NCBI GenBank assembly: GCA_035514535.1
Contig: DATKAZ010000046.1
Coordinates: forward strand, 1 to 16,264
Length of the DNA stretch: 16,264 bases
Reading direction: 5' to 3'
Origin: XN24 sp035514535
GTDB taxonomy: Bacteria > Pseudomonadota > Gammaproteobacteria > Steroidobacterales > XN24
How positions within the stretch are numbered: the stretch's first letter is position 1; every line of letters starts with the position of its first letter. Below are positions 8,201-14,726 of this stretch, piece by piece. The translations under genes were made by a program, and so were the position numbers. Below the pieces are notes generated by a model. That model was not told where the DNA came from. It did no database searches and saw nothing but the letters and a program-made list of their open reading frames with translations.

Positions 8201-9159
8201 CCCTCGTCGCGGATCTCGCCGCCGGCCCCGGTCGCCGCGCCGGGAAACGGCGAGATCGCGGTCGGATGGTTGTGCGTCTCGACCTTCATCAGGATATGCA
8301 CCGGCTCCTCGACGAAGTCGTAGCGCGCATCGCCGGGCGCCGGGAAAAACCGCTGGGCGACCGGGCCCGCCATCACCGCGGCGTTGTCGCGATAGGCGGA
8401 CAGCACGCAGCTGGGTGATTTCTCGTGGGTGTTGCGGATCATCGCGAACAAGGATTTCGGCTGGGCCTCGCCGTCGACCACCCACGAGGCATTGAAGATC
8501 TTGTGCCGGCAGTGCTCGCTGTTGGCCTGGGCGAACATCATCAGCTCCGCGTCGGTCGGATTGCGGCCGACCTGCCGGTAATGCTCCAGCAGGTACTCGA
8601 TCTCTTCGTCGGACAGCGCGAGGCCGAGACCGGTATTGGCGTCGGCGAGAGCCGCACGCCCGCCGGCGAGGATATCGACGTGGCCGAGCAGCGCGGGCTC
8701 ATGCTGCTCGAACAGTCGCGCGACGTCCTCCACGCGGCACACGACCGATTCCGTCATGCGGTCGTGCAGCGGCCGCGCCAGCGCCGCGAGCTCATCGGGC
8801 TGCAACGGCCGACGGGACACGATATGCCAGGCGACGCCGCGCTCGAGGCGGCGTACCGCCCCGAGGCCGCAATTGTGTGCAATGTCGGTGGCCTTGCTCG
8901 ACCAGGGAGAGATCGTGCCGAAACGCGGCACAACCAGCAGGAACCCGCCTTCCGGGAACGCGACCTTACGGGCCGGGCCATAGCTCAGGAGGCGTGTGAG
9001 GAGGCGCAGCTCCTGCTCGTCCAGGTCGCGCGCGAGATCCGCGAAATGCATGTGGCGCGCCGCCGCGGAGGTCACGGCCGGGCACAGGCCCCGGAGGTCC
9101 TCCAGGAACTTGTCGAGCCGGAACCGGGAATAGGCCGGCGCACCGGGCAAAGTCAGCAT
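5278..9159 (-). CDS. purL: Phosphoribosylformylglycinamidine synthase (FGAM synthase), large single-chain type
   Basis: Fourth step of purine synthesis: FGAR, glutamine and ATP give FGAM. 1293 residues, against about 1295 for the E. coli enzyme. Order of parts: an N-terminal PurS-like domain (about 1-150), a linker with NPTDAELMMFAQANSEHCRH, two AIRS-like synthetase halves including the nucleotide loop ETHNHPTAISPFPGAATG, and a C-terminal class I glutaminase with nucleophile C1133 in GVCNGCQ and H1258. The acidic triad residue is Asp (D1260, in MPHPDRVF) where E. coli has Glu. ATG at 9159 has AGGA close upstream; more upstream in-frame codons are low quality. It lies between an MBL-fold gene 89 bases upstream and hutU 40 bases downstream. 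The single-chain form is typical of gamma- and betaproteobacteria. Confidence 0.98.
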   Translation of the reverse strand: MLTLPGAPAYSRFRLDKFLEDLRGLCPAVTSAAARHMHFADLARDLDEQELRLLTRLLSYGPARKVAFPEGGFLLVVPRFGTISPWSSKATDIAHNCGLGAVRRLERGVAWHIVSRRPLQPDELAALARPLHDRMTESVVCRVEDVARLFEQHEPALLGHVDILAGGRAALADANTGLGLALSDEEIEYLLEHYRQVGRNPTDAELMMFAQANSEHCRHKIFNASWVVDGEAQPKSLFAMIRNTHEKSPSCVLSAYRDNAAVMAGPVAQRFFPAPGDARYDFVEEPVHILMKVETHNHPTAISPFPGAATGAGGEIRDEGATGLGAKPKAGLAGFTVSNLRIPGFAQPWEQEGPGFPGRIATPLQIMIEGPIGAAAFNNEFGRPNLCGYFRTYEQVVDDVVRGYHKPIMIAGGLGNVRAAHVEKGEVLAGARLVVLGGPAMLIGLGGGAASSMSSGESTEDLDFASVQRGNPEIQRRAQEVIDRCWAMGADNPIMLIHDVGAGGLSNALPEVIDHSGLGGRIELRDVPNDEPGMSPMAIWCNEAQERYVLAVAAERLGDFGEICARERCPWAMVGETTTERRLLVSDRLFGDTPVDMPVEVLLGKPPRMTRTAERAVRRGDELPADIDLREAALRVLCLPAVADKSFLVTIGDRSVGGLTARDQMVGPWQVPVADVAVTTSGYRGYTGEAMAMGERTPLAALDGPASGRMAVGEALTNIAAAAVPSLGHVRLSANWMAACGEPGEDAALFDTVRAIGEELCPALGIAIPVGKDSLSMRTRWEAPDGERAVIAPLSLIVSAFAPVEDVRRTLTPQLCRDAGDTVLLLVDLGAGRNRLGGSALAQVYGRTGAQPPDLDDPARLAAFFAAIQRLNGADHLLAYHDRSDGGLFATLVEMAFAGHCGLEIDITALGDDPLATLFAEELGAVVQLRADALDEARALFATAGLADCIAVVGHPTAADRVRIRHGERLMLDEARRDLRDAWSQTSYRMQALRDHLECAAEEHAARLDDDDPGLHVALNFDPGEDVAAPFVGRGARPRVAILREQGVNSQAEMAAAFHHAGFEAVDVHMSDLLEGRRELGEFCGLAACGGFSYGDVLGAGEGWAKTILFSPRARDQFEAWFNRPDTFTLGVCNGCQMLSALKEIIPGAGLWPRFVRNRSEQFEARFGLVRIDESGSALTAGMAGSVLPIVVSHGEGRAEFRDLDHERACLEAELVWLRYLDNHGRVASRYPANPNGSPDGIAGLTSADGRVTIVMPHPDRVFRSVQHSWRPRSWGEDSPWMRLFRNARAWVD

Positions 9160-9199
9160 GGTTTCCTGGGGGCGGGCGGGCTCAGCGGAAGGCCGCGGA

Positions 9200-9228
9200 A
9201 TTCTACTGCAGACGACCCGGCGTGCACA
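9200..9228 (-). promoter_or_regulatory. Candidate purL promoter
   Basis: TAGAAT (9205-9200 on the minus strand) is a good -10 element in the 89-base gap before purL. The -35 position 17 bases upstream reads TGTGCA, a weak match. The predicted leader is about 34 bases. No recognisable PurR operator (ACGCAAACGTTTGCGT type) is present in the gap. Confidence 0.35.
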
Positions 9229-9248
9229 CCCGGGAATCCCGAGCGGAG

Positions 9249-10007
9249 CTAGATGTCCCGCCAGCCCAGCCCTGCGCGCTGCTCGGCGATCGCCACCTCG
9301 CGGGGCGCGCAACCGAGCACGGTCGCCAGCGCCGTGCGCGCGAGGTCCGGCGTGTTATTTATCTCCGAGAGGTGCAGCGCCACCACGTGCCGCAGCCTGG
9401 TCGTGTCGAGCGACGCAAGCAGCTCCGCCGCCTGGGCGTTCGACAGGTGGCCGAGGTCGCCGCCGACGCGCCGCCTGAGTCGCGCCGGATACGGGCCCGC
9501 CGCCAGCATCCCGGCGTCATGATTGCACTCGAGCGCCACAGCGTCGCACGCCTGCAGGCTGGCGATGACGTGCGCGGTGGCGTACCCGAGATCAGTAACG
9601 ATCCCGAGCCGCGCCGCGCCGTCGCTGAACACGAACTGGCAAGGTTCATGCGCGTCGTGGGGCACCGGCAGCGGCGTGATCTCGAGCCCGCCACAGCCGA
9701 ACGCCTCGTGGCAGCTGATGTATTCCAGTGCGGGCGGCGGCCTCAGGCGAAAGCCGCGGGCGGTGCCGACGGTCGCCCTGACGGGAATGCCGTGCCGGGC
9801 CGCGAACCGCGCCACGCCGCCGATATGATCGCTGTGCTCGTGCGTCACGAGGATCACGTCGAGGTCCGCCGCCGTCTTGCCGAGTCGCGCGAGCCGGGCT
9901 TCCGCCTCCTTCAGCCCGAGGCCGCAATCGAGCATCACGCAGCGACCGTCGGCCTCCACCAGCGCCGCGTTGCCGCGACTGCCACTCCCCAGCCAGGCGA
10001 AGCGCAT
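9249..10007 (-). CDS. MBL-fold metallo-hydrolase, YycJ/WalJ-like
   Basis: 252 residues of the metallo-beta-lactamase superfamily. The N-terminus MRFAWLGSGSRGNAALVE and the di-metal motif THEHSDH (H56, H58, D60, H61) match the small YycJ/WalJ branch, which has proposed nuclease or phosphodiesterase roles. Later metal-binding signals include a PVPHDAHEP segment in the middle and an ALHLSEINNTPD segment with His near the C-terminus. I chose ATG at 10007 since AGGG lies seven bases upstream; TTG at 10013 would add two residues with poorer spacing. The gene precedes purL on the same strand with an 89-base gap, so cotranscription is possible but purL seems to have its own promoter. Superfamily is certain, substrate unknown. 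Confidence 0.88.
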   Translation of the reverse strand: MRFAWLGSGSRGNAALVEADGRCVMLDCGLGLKEAEARLARLGKTAADLDVILVTHEHSDHIGGVARFAARHGIPVRATVGTARGFRLRPPPALEYISCHEAFGCGGLEITPLPVPHDAHEPCQFVFSDGAARLGIVTDLGYATAHVIASLQACDAVALECNHDAGMLAAGPYPARLRRRVGGDLGHLSNAQAAELLASLDTTRLRHVVALHLSEINNTPDLARTALATVLGCAPREVAIAEQRAGLGWRDI

Positions 10008-10097
10008 GGCCAAGCCCTACCCGGGCCGACCGTGGGACGGGAAGTCGAGTCTGCCTGATCGGCGCATGGAGCCTCGCTGTCGGCGTTGAAACCACGT

Positions 10098-10117
10098 GTC
10101 ACGCGGAAAACCGTGAC
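10098..10117. promoter_or_regulatory. Palindromic operator-like site in divergent region
   Basis: GTCACG (10098-10103) and CGTGAC (10112-10117) form perfect six-base arms around an eight-base AT-richer centre, in the 200-base divergent gap between the MBL-fold gene and tagH. A CATAAT (10132-10127, minus) just upstream on the minus strand could be a -10 element for the MBL gene, which would put the palindrome at the transcript start. Binding factor unknown; short palindromes occur by chance in GC-rich DNA. Confidence 0.25.
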
Positions 10118-10174
10118 GCAGCGCACATTATGCGATGTTGTGGCGCGGCTCCAGTTCAACTATTTTTGACGGGT

Positions 10175-10180
10175 GATAAT
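10175..10180 (+). promoter_or_regulatory. Candidate -10 element of tagH
   Basis: GATAAT lies 33 bases before the tagH ATG, within an AT-rich patch (10161-10190) that is rare in this window. No good -35 element is at the standard distance; TTGAC at 10166-10170 is too close to serve as its -35. The tagH ribosome site is GGGGA about six bases before the ATG at 10208. Confidence 0.3.
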
Positions 10181-10207
10181 ACAAGTAATGCTCGCCGGGG
10201 ATGACCC

Positions 10208-11485
10208 ATGCCTCTGACCCTGAAAATCATCAGCAAACAGAGGCACATCCTGGGGGCGGACGGCACGCGCGTTTTCAGCGTGCACGGCGGCTCGATCGGG
10301 CGCGCCCCGGACAACGACTGGGTGCTGCCGGACCCCGACCGGTACATTTCCGGGCACCACGCGGCCATCGACTATCGTTCCGGCGCTTACTACCTGCGCG
10401 ACAACAGCACCAACGGGGTGTTCGTCAATCACTCCGACGAGCCCGTGGGCCGGGGCACGCCGATCCGGCTCTACGATGGCGACGAGTTGCGCATGGGCGA
10501 CTACCTGTTCGAGGTCAGCATCGTGAATGTCAGCCGCGACGGGGCGGATGACAGCGGCGACGGCGAGGCCGAGGCGCCACCCGAGCGCCGCTTGCGGCGG
10601 AAGAAGCCGGTGGGCGGATTCACGCTGAAACTGCTCGGCGACGAGGCCGGCCACCTGCAGGAGGCCGCGGCGGAGGCGCAGTTTGCCGACACCGTGCGGA
10701 TGCCCGACGAGGAGGTCGACAAGCAGGTCAAGGAGGGCGCATTCGAGCGCACCGTCGTCGGTGGCGGCGCCGCATTCGAACTGCCCCCGGAGCATGCCGT
10801 GCCGGAGTTGCCCGGCAGCAGCGCAGGCGCGGCCGGGACGAAGTCCTCCGAGGCGAGCGACGGCCGGGATTTCCTCGCGGCCGTGCGGCTCCTGATGGAG
10901 AGCGCGGGATTGGAAGCGAGCCGCCTGCCGCACGGCACCGAGCAGGAGGTCGTCGTCACCGTGGGGCGCTTCATCAGGGCCACCGTGGAAGGACTGCAGG
11001 ACGTGCTGCGCGCCCGCACGCTCATCAAGGCGCAGTTCCAGCTCGAACTCACCGGCATCGAGACCAGGGATAATAACGCGCTCAAGTTCATGCCGAGCAC
11101 CCAGGATGCACTCGAGCAGCTGTTCTACGATGAGTCCGAGGGCTACCTCGGCCCGGTGGAGGCCGTCGAGGGCGCCCTGGGCGATCTGCGCATCCACCAG
11201 TCGGCCATGGTCAAGGGCATGAAGGTCGCGTTTCGGGACCTGCTCGAGCGACTCGATCCGGACCGGCTCGAGGAGAGGTTCCAGGCCAAGGCCAAGCCGA
11301 CCAGCTTGCTCTCGCGCGCAGCCAAGCCGCAGTACTGGGAACAGTACCGGGGCGCCTATTCACAGATCGCAACGCACAGCGACGAAATTCTCCTCAAGCT
11401 GGTCGGCGCGCGATTCGCCGATGCGTACGCCGCGGAGACCCAGCACCTGCTCGCCCGCAAGGCGGCCGGGCGCGGCAAGGAATAG
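10208..11485 (+). CDS. tagH: Type VI secretion-associated FHA domain protein TagH
   Basis: 425 residues. An N-terminal FHA domain (about 1-105) has the phosphothreonine-binding signature residues: G31-R32, S48 with H51 in YISGHH, and N66-S-T-N69-G in DNSTNGVF. A charged, low-complexity linker (about 110-215) follows. The C-terminal helical region (about 215-410: FLAAVRLLMESAG, VGRFIRATVEGLQDVLRAR, DNNALKF, YWEQYRGAYSQI) is the conserved part of T6SS FHA proteins (Fha1/TagH), which in Pseudomonas act in PpkA/PppA threonine-phosphorylation control and as a scaffold of secretion assembly. ATG at 10208 is backed by GGGGA. No other type VI gene (tssA-M, clpV, hcp, vgrG, ppkA) is in the window, so the cluster, if any, is elsewhere. 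It stands alone, diverging from the MBL gene and converging on the SDR pair. Confidence 0.9.
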   Translation: MPLTLKIISKQRHILGADGTRVFSVHGGSIGRAPDNDWVLPDPDRYISGHHAAIDYRSGAYYLRDNSTNGVFVNHSDEPVGRGTPIRLYDGDELRMGDYLFEVSIVNVSRDGADDSGDGEAEAPPERRLRRKKPVGGFTLKLLGDEAGHLQEAAAEAQFADTVRMPDEEVDKQVKEGAFERTVVGGGAAFELPPEHAVPELPGSSAGAAGTKSSEASDGRDFLAAVRLLMESAGLEASRLPHGTEQEVVVTVGRFIRATVEGLQDVLRARTLIKAQFQLELTGIETRDNNALKFMPSTQDALEQLFYDESEGYLGPVEAVEGALGDLRIHQSAMVKGMKVAFRDLLERLDPDRLEERFQAKAKPTSLLSRAAKPQYWEQYRGAYSQIATHSDEILLKLVGARFADAYAAETQHLLARKAAGRGKE

Positions 11486-11499
11486 CGCCGGCGCGGCGC
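11485..11499. terminator. GC hairpin at tagH/SDR convergence
   Basis: GCGCCG (11485-11490) and CGGCGC (11494-11499) form perfect six-base arms with a three-base loop, starting on the last base of the tagH stop codon and ending just before the stop of the converging gene at 11503. No T-run follows on either strand, so terminator activity is only possible. Confidence 0.25.
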
Positions 11500-11502
11500 C
11501 GC

Positions 11503-12957
11503 TCAATCCCTGGCGGGCGCGCCGGATCCCCCTTCCGCACGGCGCGCGATCGCGTCGGTCATGCGCCTGAAAATGACGCCGTGGAACGGCGCCAGCGAAT
11601 ACCAGTACATCAGGCCCCACACCCCGCGCGGATGCCAGTAGGCGGTGGCGGTGATGCGCGTGCCCTCGCCTTCCGGCCGGAGCTCGAACTCCAGGATGCC
11701 CGCACCCGGGGCTTTCATGCCGAACAGCAGGGTCAGGCGGCGGCGTGGCTCGAGCCCGATGACCTGCCATGAATCCACGGTATCGCCCATGCGCAGCTCG
11801 TGTGCGTGCCGCCTGCCGCGGCTGAATCCCGGCCCACCGATGAACCAGTCGGCAAGCTCGCGCAGCGTCCAGAGGAAATCCAGCGCGTAGTCGCGGTTGC
11901 GCCCGCCGATCGCCGTCAATACGCGCCACACGGCCTCGGGCGAGGCTGCCGCCTTCGCACATCCGGTCGCACGCTTGGCATAGAACGCGTAGTCCTGGCG
12001 ATAGTTGCGGTACATCAGCGCGCCTTCCGTCCAGCGCGCGGCCACCGCGTTGCGGCGCTCAGCCTCCAGCGCCGCGGCAACGGACTCGCGGTAGTCCAGC
12101 AGGCGTTGCGGCACCAGCATGCGCAGGGGCTCCGCCTGCGCCGGGAGGTCGTGTTCGAGCCCTCCGATCAGCGCCCGCGCCACCGGCGTCGGTACCGTGG
12201 TGACGAGCCCCAGCCAGTACGACGAAAGCGTGGGCGACAGGACCGGCACCGGCACGATCCACGGCTTGCGTCCCACGAGTTCGCCGAACACCAGCATGAG
12301 CTCCTGGTAGGAGAGCTCCTCCGGCCCGGCGGCGTCGTAGATGCCGCCCGCAGCCGCCTCGTGCTCGGGTACCCGGATCAGGTACTCGAGCAGGTTGGGC
12401 AACGCGATCGGCGGCGTGCGCGCGCGCACCCAGCGCGGCGTGACCATCGCCGGCAGGGCGTTGACGAGATCACGGATGACCTCGAAAGCGGCCGACCCGG
12501 GGCCGACGATGATCCCCGCCCGGATCTCGGTCACCGGCACCGCCCCTGCGCGCAGCCGATCGCCGGTCTCCTTGCGCGAGACGAGATGCTCGGAGCGTGC
12601 GCCTGGCGGAATCAGGCCGCCGAGATAAACAATCCGGCGCACCCCTGCGCGCGCCGCGGCGGCCGCGAAATTATCGGCGCATTCGAGGTCGATCCTGCCG
12701 AAGTCCCTCCCTGCCCCCATCGAGTGGACCAGGTAGTAGGCCGTGTCCACGCCCGCCATCACGGGTTCGAGCGTCTCCGGGCGCAACGCGTCGGCCGTCA
12801 GGCGCTCCGCGGCATCCCACCCCGGGCGATCCAGCGCGCCGGCCTCCCGCGCCACGGCGCGCACCGGCTTGCCGGCCGCCAGCAGGCCGGGCACGAGGTG
12901 CCCGCCGATATAGCCGCTGGCGCCGAAAACGAGGTTCAGGCCGCCACCCGGCCTCAC
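11503..12957 (-). CDS. SDR-type NAD(P)-binding protein with C-terminal DUF2867 domain
   Basis: 484 residues. The GTG start at 12957 is chosen because it overlaps the upstream stop as GTGA and puts the nucleotide-binding loop NLVFGASGYIGG (G12, G15, G18) at the proper N-terminal distance; longer in-frame versions have no support. An atypical SDR domain (to about residue 310) contains DTAYYLVHSMG and VTEIRAGIIVGPGS but HLVSRKE where a catalytic Tyr would be expected. The C-terminal part (about 330-475) has the DUF2867 signature, with MGDTVDSWQVIGLEPRRRL, ITATAYWHPRGVWGLMYWY and PFHGVIFRRM, a SRPBCC-like fold. This fusion is a known architecture of unknown substrate. It forms an overlapping two-gene unit with the next SDR upstream, divergent from ubiE-menE. 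Confidence 0.88.
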   Translation of the reverse strand: MRPGGGLNLVFGASGYIGGHLVPGLLAAGKPVRAVAREAGALDRPGWDAAERLTADALRPETLEPVMAGVDTAYYLVHSMGAGRDFGRIDLECADNFAAAAARAGVRRIVYLGGLIPPGARSEHLVSRKETGDRLRAGAVPVTEIRAGIIVGPGSAAFEVIRDLVNALPAMVTPRWVRARTPPIALPNLLEYLIRVPEHEAAAGGIYDAAGPEELSYQELMLVFGELVGRKPWIVPVPVLSPTLSSYWLGLVTTVPTPVARALIGGLEHDLPAQAEPLRMLVPQRLLDYRESVAAALEAERRNAVAARWTEGALMYRNYRQDYAFYAKRATGCAKAAASPEAVWRVLTAIGGRNRDYALDFLWTLRELADWFIGGPGFSRGRRHAHELRMGDTVDSWQVIGLEPRRRLTLLFGMKAPGAGILEFELRPEGEGTRITATAYWHPRGVWGLMYWYSLAPFHGVIFRRMTDAIARRAEGGSGAPARD

Positions 12958-13886
12958 GCTTTGCCGACTCGGAGATAGCCGAGCGACTCGACCGTGAAGC
13001 GCGCGGGCTCGATGCCAAACATCCGCCACGCCTCGCGGCCGTCGCAGGTATTGCCCTCGAGCAGCATCTGCAGCTGCGGCCGCGTCACGGGAAACCACCC
13101 GAAGCCGTCCAGCAGCGTGGCCGCGGCGCGCACCACGCCGACCGGCGCGGGCAGCATCAGCTTCCGGCGGCCGACGGCCGCGGCGATGATGCGCAGGATC
13201 TCCCGCCACTCGAGCGCCTCGGGCCCGCAGAGCGGCAGGATGCGACCGTGGGTGGCGCTCGTCTCCAGCGCACGGGCGAAGGCCGCCGCCAGGTTTTCGA
13301 CCGCGACCGGCGACATGCGGAACCGCCCGGCACCGCCGGGCCAGAGGCCCTTGTGAAACAGCGGCGCCGGAATCGGGCGCAGAATCATCTCGTCGCGCAG
13401 CTGCGTGCAGAACTCCATCTGGCCGCGCGGATCACCGAAGACGACCGAAGGGCGAAACACCGTCCAGTCCAGCCCGCTGCCTGCAAGGTACTGCTCGGCG
13501 CGATACTTGGTCGCCTGGTAACCCGTGCCCTCCGGCCTGGCGCCATTGGCGCTCATCAGGATGAAGCGCCCCACGCCGCCGCTCAAGGCCGCGTCGATGC
13601 AGCGCGCCGCGCCCGCATAGTGCATCGCCTCCCAGGTGATGCCCTGGCGGGGAAACTCGCGCAGCAAGCCGATATTGTAAATGGCGGCATCTGCGCCTTC
13701 GAGGCAGGCGGCGACCGCCGCCGGTGCACCGATCTCGCCGGTCACGACCTCGCAGCGGCCGGGCTCGCGTACCTTGGCCTCGCTGCCCGCCCGGACCAGC
13801 AGGCGCGGCGTGTGGCCGTGCTCGAGCAGGGCGTCGACGAGATAACCGCCGACATACCCCGTACCGCCGAACAATGCGACTTTCAA
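12954..13886 (-). CDS. NDUFA9-like NAD(P)-binding protein (atypical SDR)
   Basis: 310 residues with TTG start at 13886. The TTG replaces the Met expected just before KVALFGGTGYVGG (loop G7-x-x-G10-x-x-G13), and GAGG lies five bases upstream; the nearest ATG (13903) is out of frame. The protein follows the NDUFA9-like and NmrA-like atypical SDR pattern: VGRFILMSANGA, then GYQATKYRAEQYL with Y123 and K127 in Tyr-x-x-x-Lys spacing, and GLDWTVFRPSVVFGD. Relatives of complex I subunit NDUFA9 bind NADPH and have proposed links to quinone metabolism. Its stop overlaps the start of the DUF2867-SDR gene by four bases, so the two are translationally coupled. The family is clear; the substrate is not. 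Confidence 0.87.
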   Translation of the reverse strand: MKVALFGGTGYVGGYLVDALLEHGHTPRLLVRAGSEAKVREPGRCEVVTGEIGAPAAVAACLEGADAAIYNIGLLREFPRQGITWEAMHYAGAARCIDAALSGGVGRFILMSANGARPEGTGYQATKYRAEQYLAGSGLDWTVFRPSVVFGDPRGQMEFCTQLRDEMILRPIPAPLFHKGLWPGGAGRFRMSPVAVENLAAAFARALETSATHGRILPLCGPEALEWREILRIIAAAVGRRKLMLPAPVGVVRAAATLLDGFGWFPVTRPQLQMLLEGNTCDGREAWRMFGIEPARFTVESLGYLRVGKA

Positions 13887-13903
13887 TGGATCCTCTTCTG
13901 CAT
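13883..13903 (-). other. Short upstream reading frame overlapping the TTG start
   Basis: ATG at 13903 opens a six-codon frame (MQKRIH) whose TGA stop (13885-13883) overlaps the TTG start (13886-13884) of the NDUFA9-like gene by two bases. It spans that gene's ribosome site. It could be chance, or a tiny coupled leader. Confidence 0.2.
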
Positions 13904-13945
13904 GATCGTGGCTTCGCTGCGGGGCCGCCGGCCGGATTCGCCGCC

Positions 13946-13974
13946 TTGCCGGTGACCAGACCCTACCGTATGGT
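13946..13974 (+). promoter_or_regulatory. Candidate ubiE-menE promoter
   Basis: TTGCCG (13946-13951) and TATGGT (13969-13974) are separated by exactly 17 bases, with a predicted start near 13981 and a leader of about 23 bases before the GTG at 14004. The -10 element overlaps a TACC-GTAT-GGTA dyad (13964-13975), which could be a regulatory site. This is consensus matching only, but both hexamers have the expected distance to the gene. Confidence 0.5.
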
Positions 13975-14003
13975 ACGCCGGCCAGCGGAGACAGGCGTAA
14001 CCC

Positions 14004-14726
14004 GTGTCCGACCTTTCCCATACCTTCGGCAGCAAGGAAGTCGATCCGCGCGAGCGCGAACGCCTCGTGCGGGACGTGTTTCGCCGCGTCGCGCGCCGCT
14101 ACGACCTGATGAACGACCTGATGAGCTTCGGCATCCACCGCCTGTGGAAACGCTCGCTCGCCGGGACGGTGCGCCCGGGCGCCGGCCAGCTGATCGTCGA
14201 TCTGGCCGGCGGGACCGGCGACGTGGCGCACCTCCTGGCTGCGGTCGACCGCCAGGTGATCGTCGTCGACCCGAGTTTCGAGATGATGGCCGTCGGGCGC
14301 GAATCGCGGCATCACGCCCTGCGCTGGGTGGCCGGCACGGCCGAACAGATGCCGCTGCCGGATGCCAGCGCCGACGCCGTCACGATCGCCTTCGGCATTC
14401 GCAACGTAACCCGCATCGAGGACGCGCTGGCGGAGATCCTGCGCGTGCTCAAGCCGGGCGGCCGGCTGTTCTGCCTGGAATTCTCGCGCGTGATCGGGCC
14501 GCTGCGCGCCCCCTACGAGCTCTACAACCGCTGGGCCATCCCGGCGATCGGCACGCTGGTGGCGGGCGACAAGTCCGCCTACCGCTACCTCGTCGAGTCC
14601 ATTCGCCGCTTCCCGGACCAGGAAGCCCTCTGCGGCATCCTCAGGGAGGCCGGCTTCGGCGACGTCTGGTACCGCAACTACAGCATGGGAATCGCCGCGC
14701 TGCACGTCGGCTCCCGGCCGGCATGA
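14004..14726 (+). CDS. ubiE: Demethyl(mena)quinone C-methyltransferase UbiE/MenG
   Basis: 240 residues (E. coli 251). It transfers a methyl group from S-adenosylmethionine to the quinone ring in ubiquinone synthesis and, in organisms that make it, menaquinone synthesis; it acts at the inner face of the membrane. The family signatures are VFRRVARRYDLMNDLMSFG and HRLWKR near the N-terminus, the SAM site VDLAGGTGD (D66-D73), VVDPSFEMM, FGIRNVT, LKPGGRLFCLEFS and GDKSAYRYLVESIRRFP. The start is GTG at 14004, giving the usual short N-terminus; AGG lies eight bases upstream. The ubiE stop overlaps the menE start (ATGA), so the two are coupled, which points to use in menaquinone synthesis. The common gammaproteobacterial partners ubiJ and ubiB are not next to it. 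Confidence 0.96.
   Translation: MSDLSHTFGSKEVDPRERERLVRDVFRRVARRYDLMNDLMSFGIHRLWKRSLAGTVRPGAGQLIVDLAGGTGDVAHLLAAVDRQVIVVDPSFEMMAVGRESRHHALRWVAGTAEQMPLPDASADAVTIAFGIRNVTRIEDALAEILRVLKPGGRLFCLEFSRVIGPLRAPYELYNRWAIPAIGTLVAGDKSAYRYLVESIRRFPDQEALCGILREAGFGDVWYRNYSMGIAALHVGSRPA

Noticed and set aside
9160..9312. 51-residue N-terminal extension of PurL
   Set aside because: Overlaps the MBL gene end, is Arg/Pro-rich, and would exceed the usual PurL length; ATG 9159 has a ribosome site.
13887..14705. N-terminal extension of the NDUFA9-like frame back to 14705
   Set aside because: It would run antisense through ubiE; the nucleotide-binding loop begins right after TTG 13886, where the family's Met is expected.
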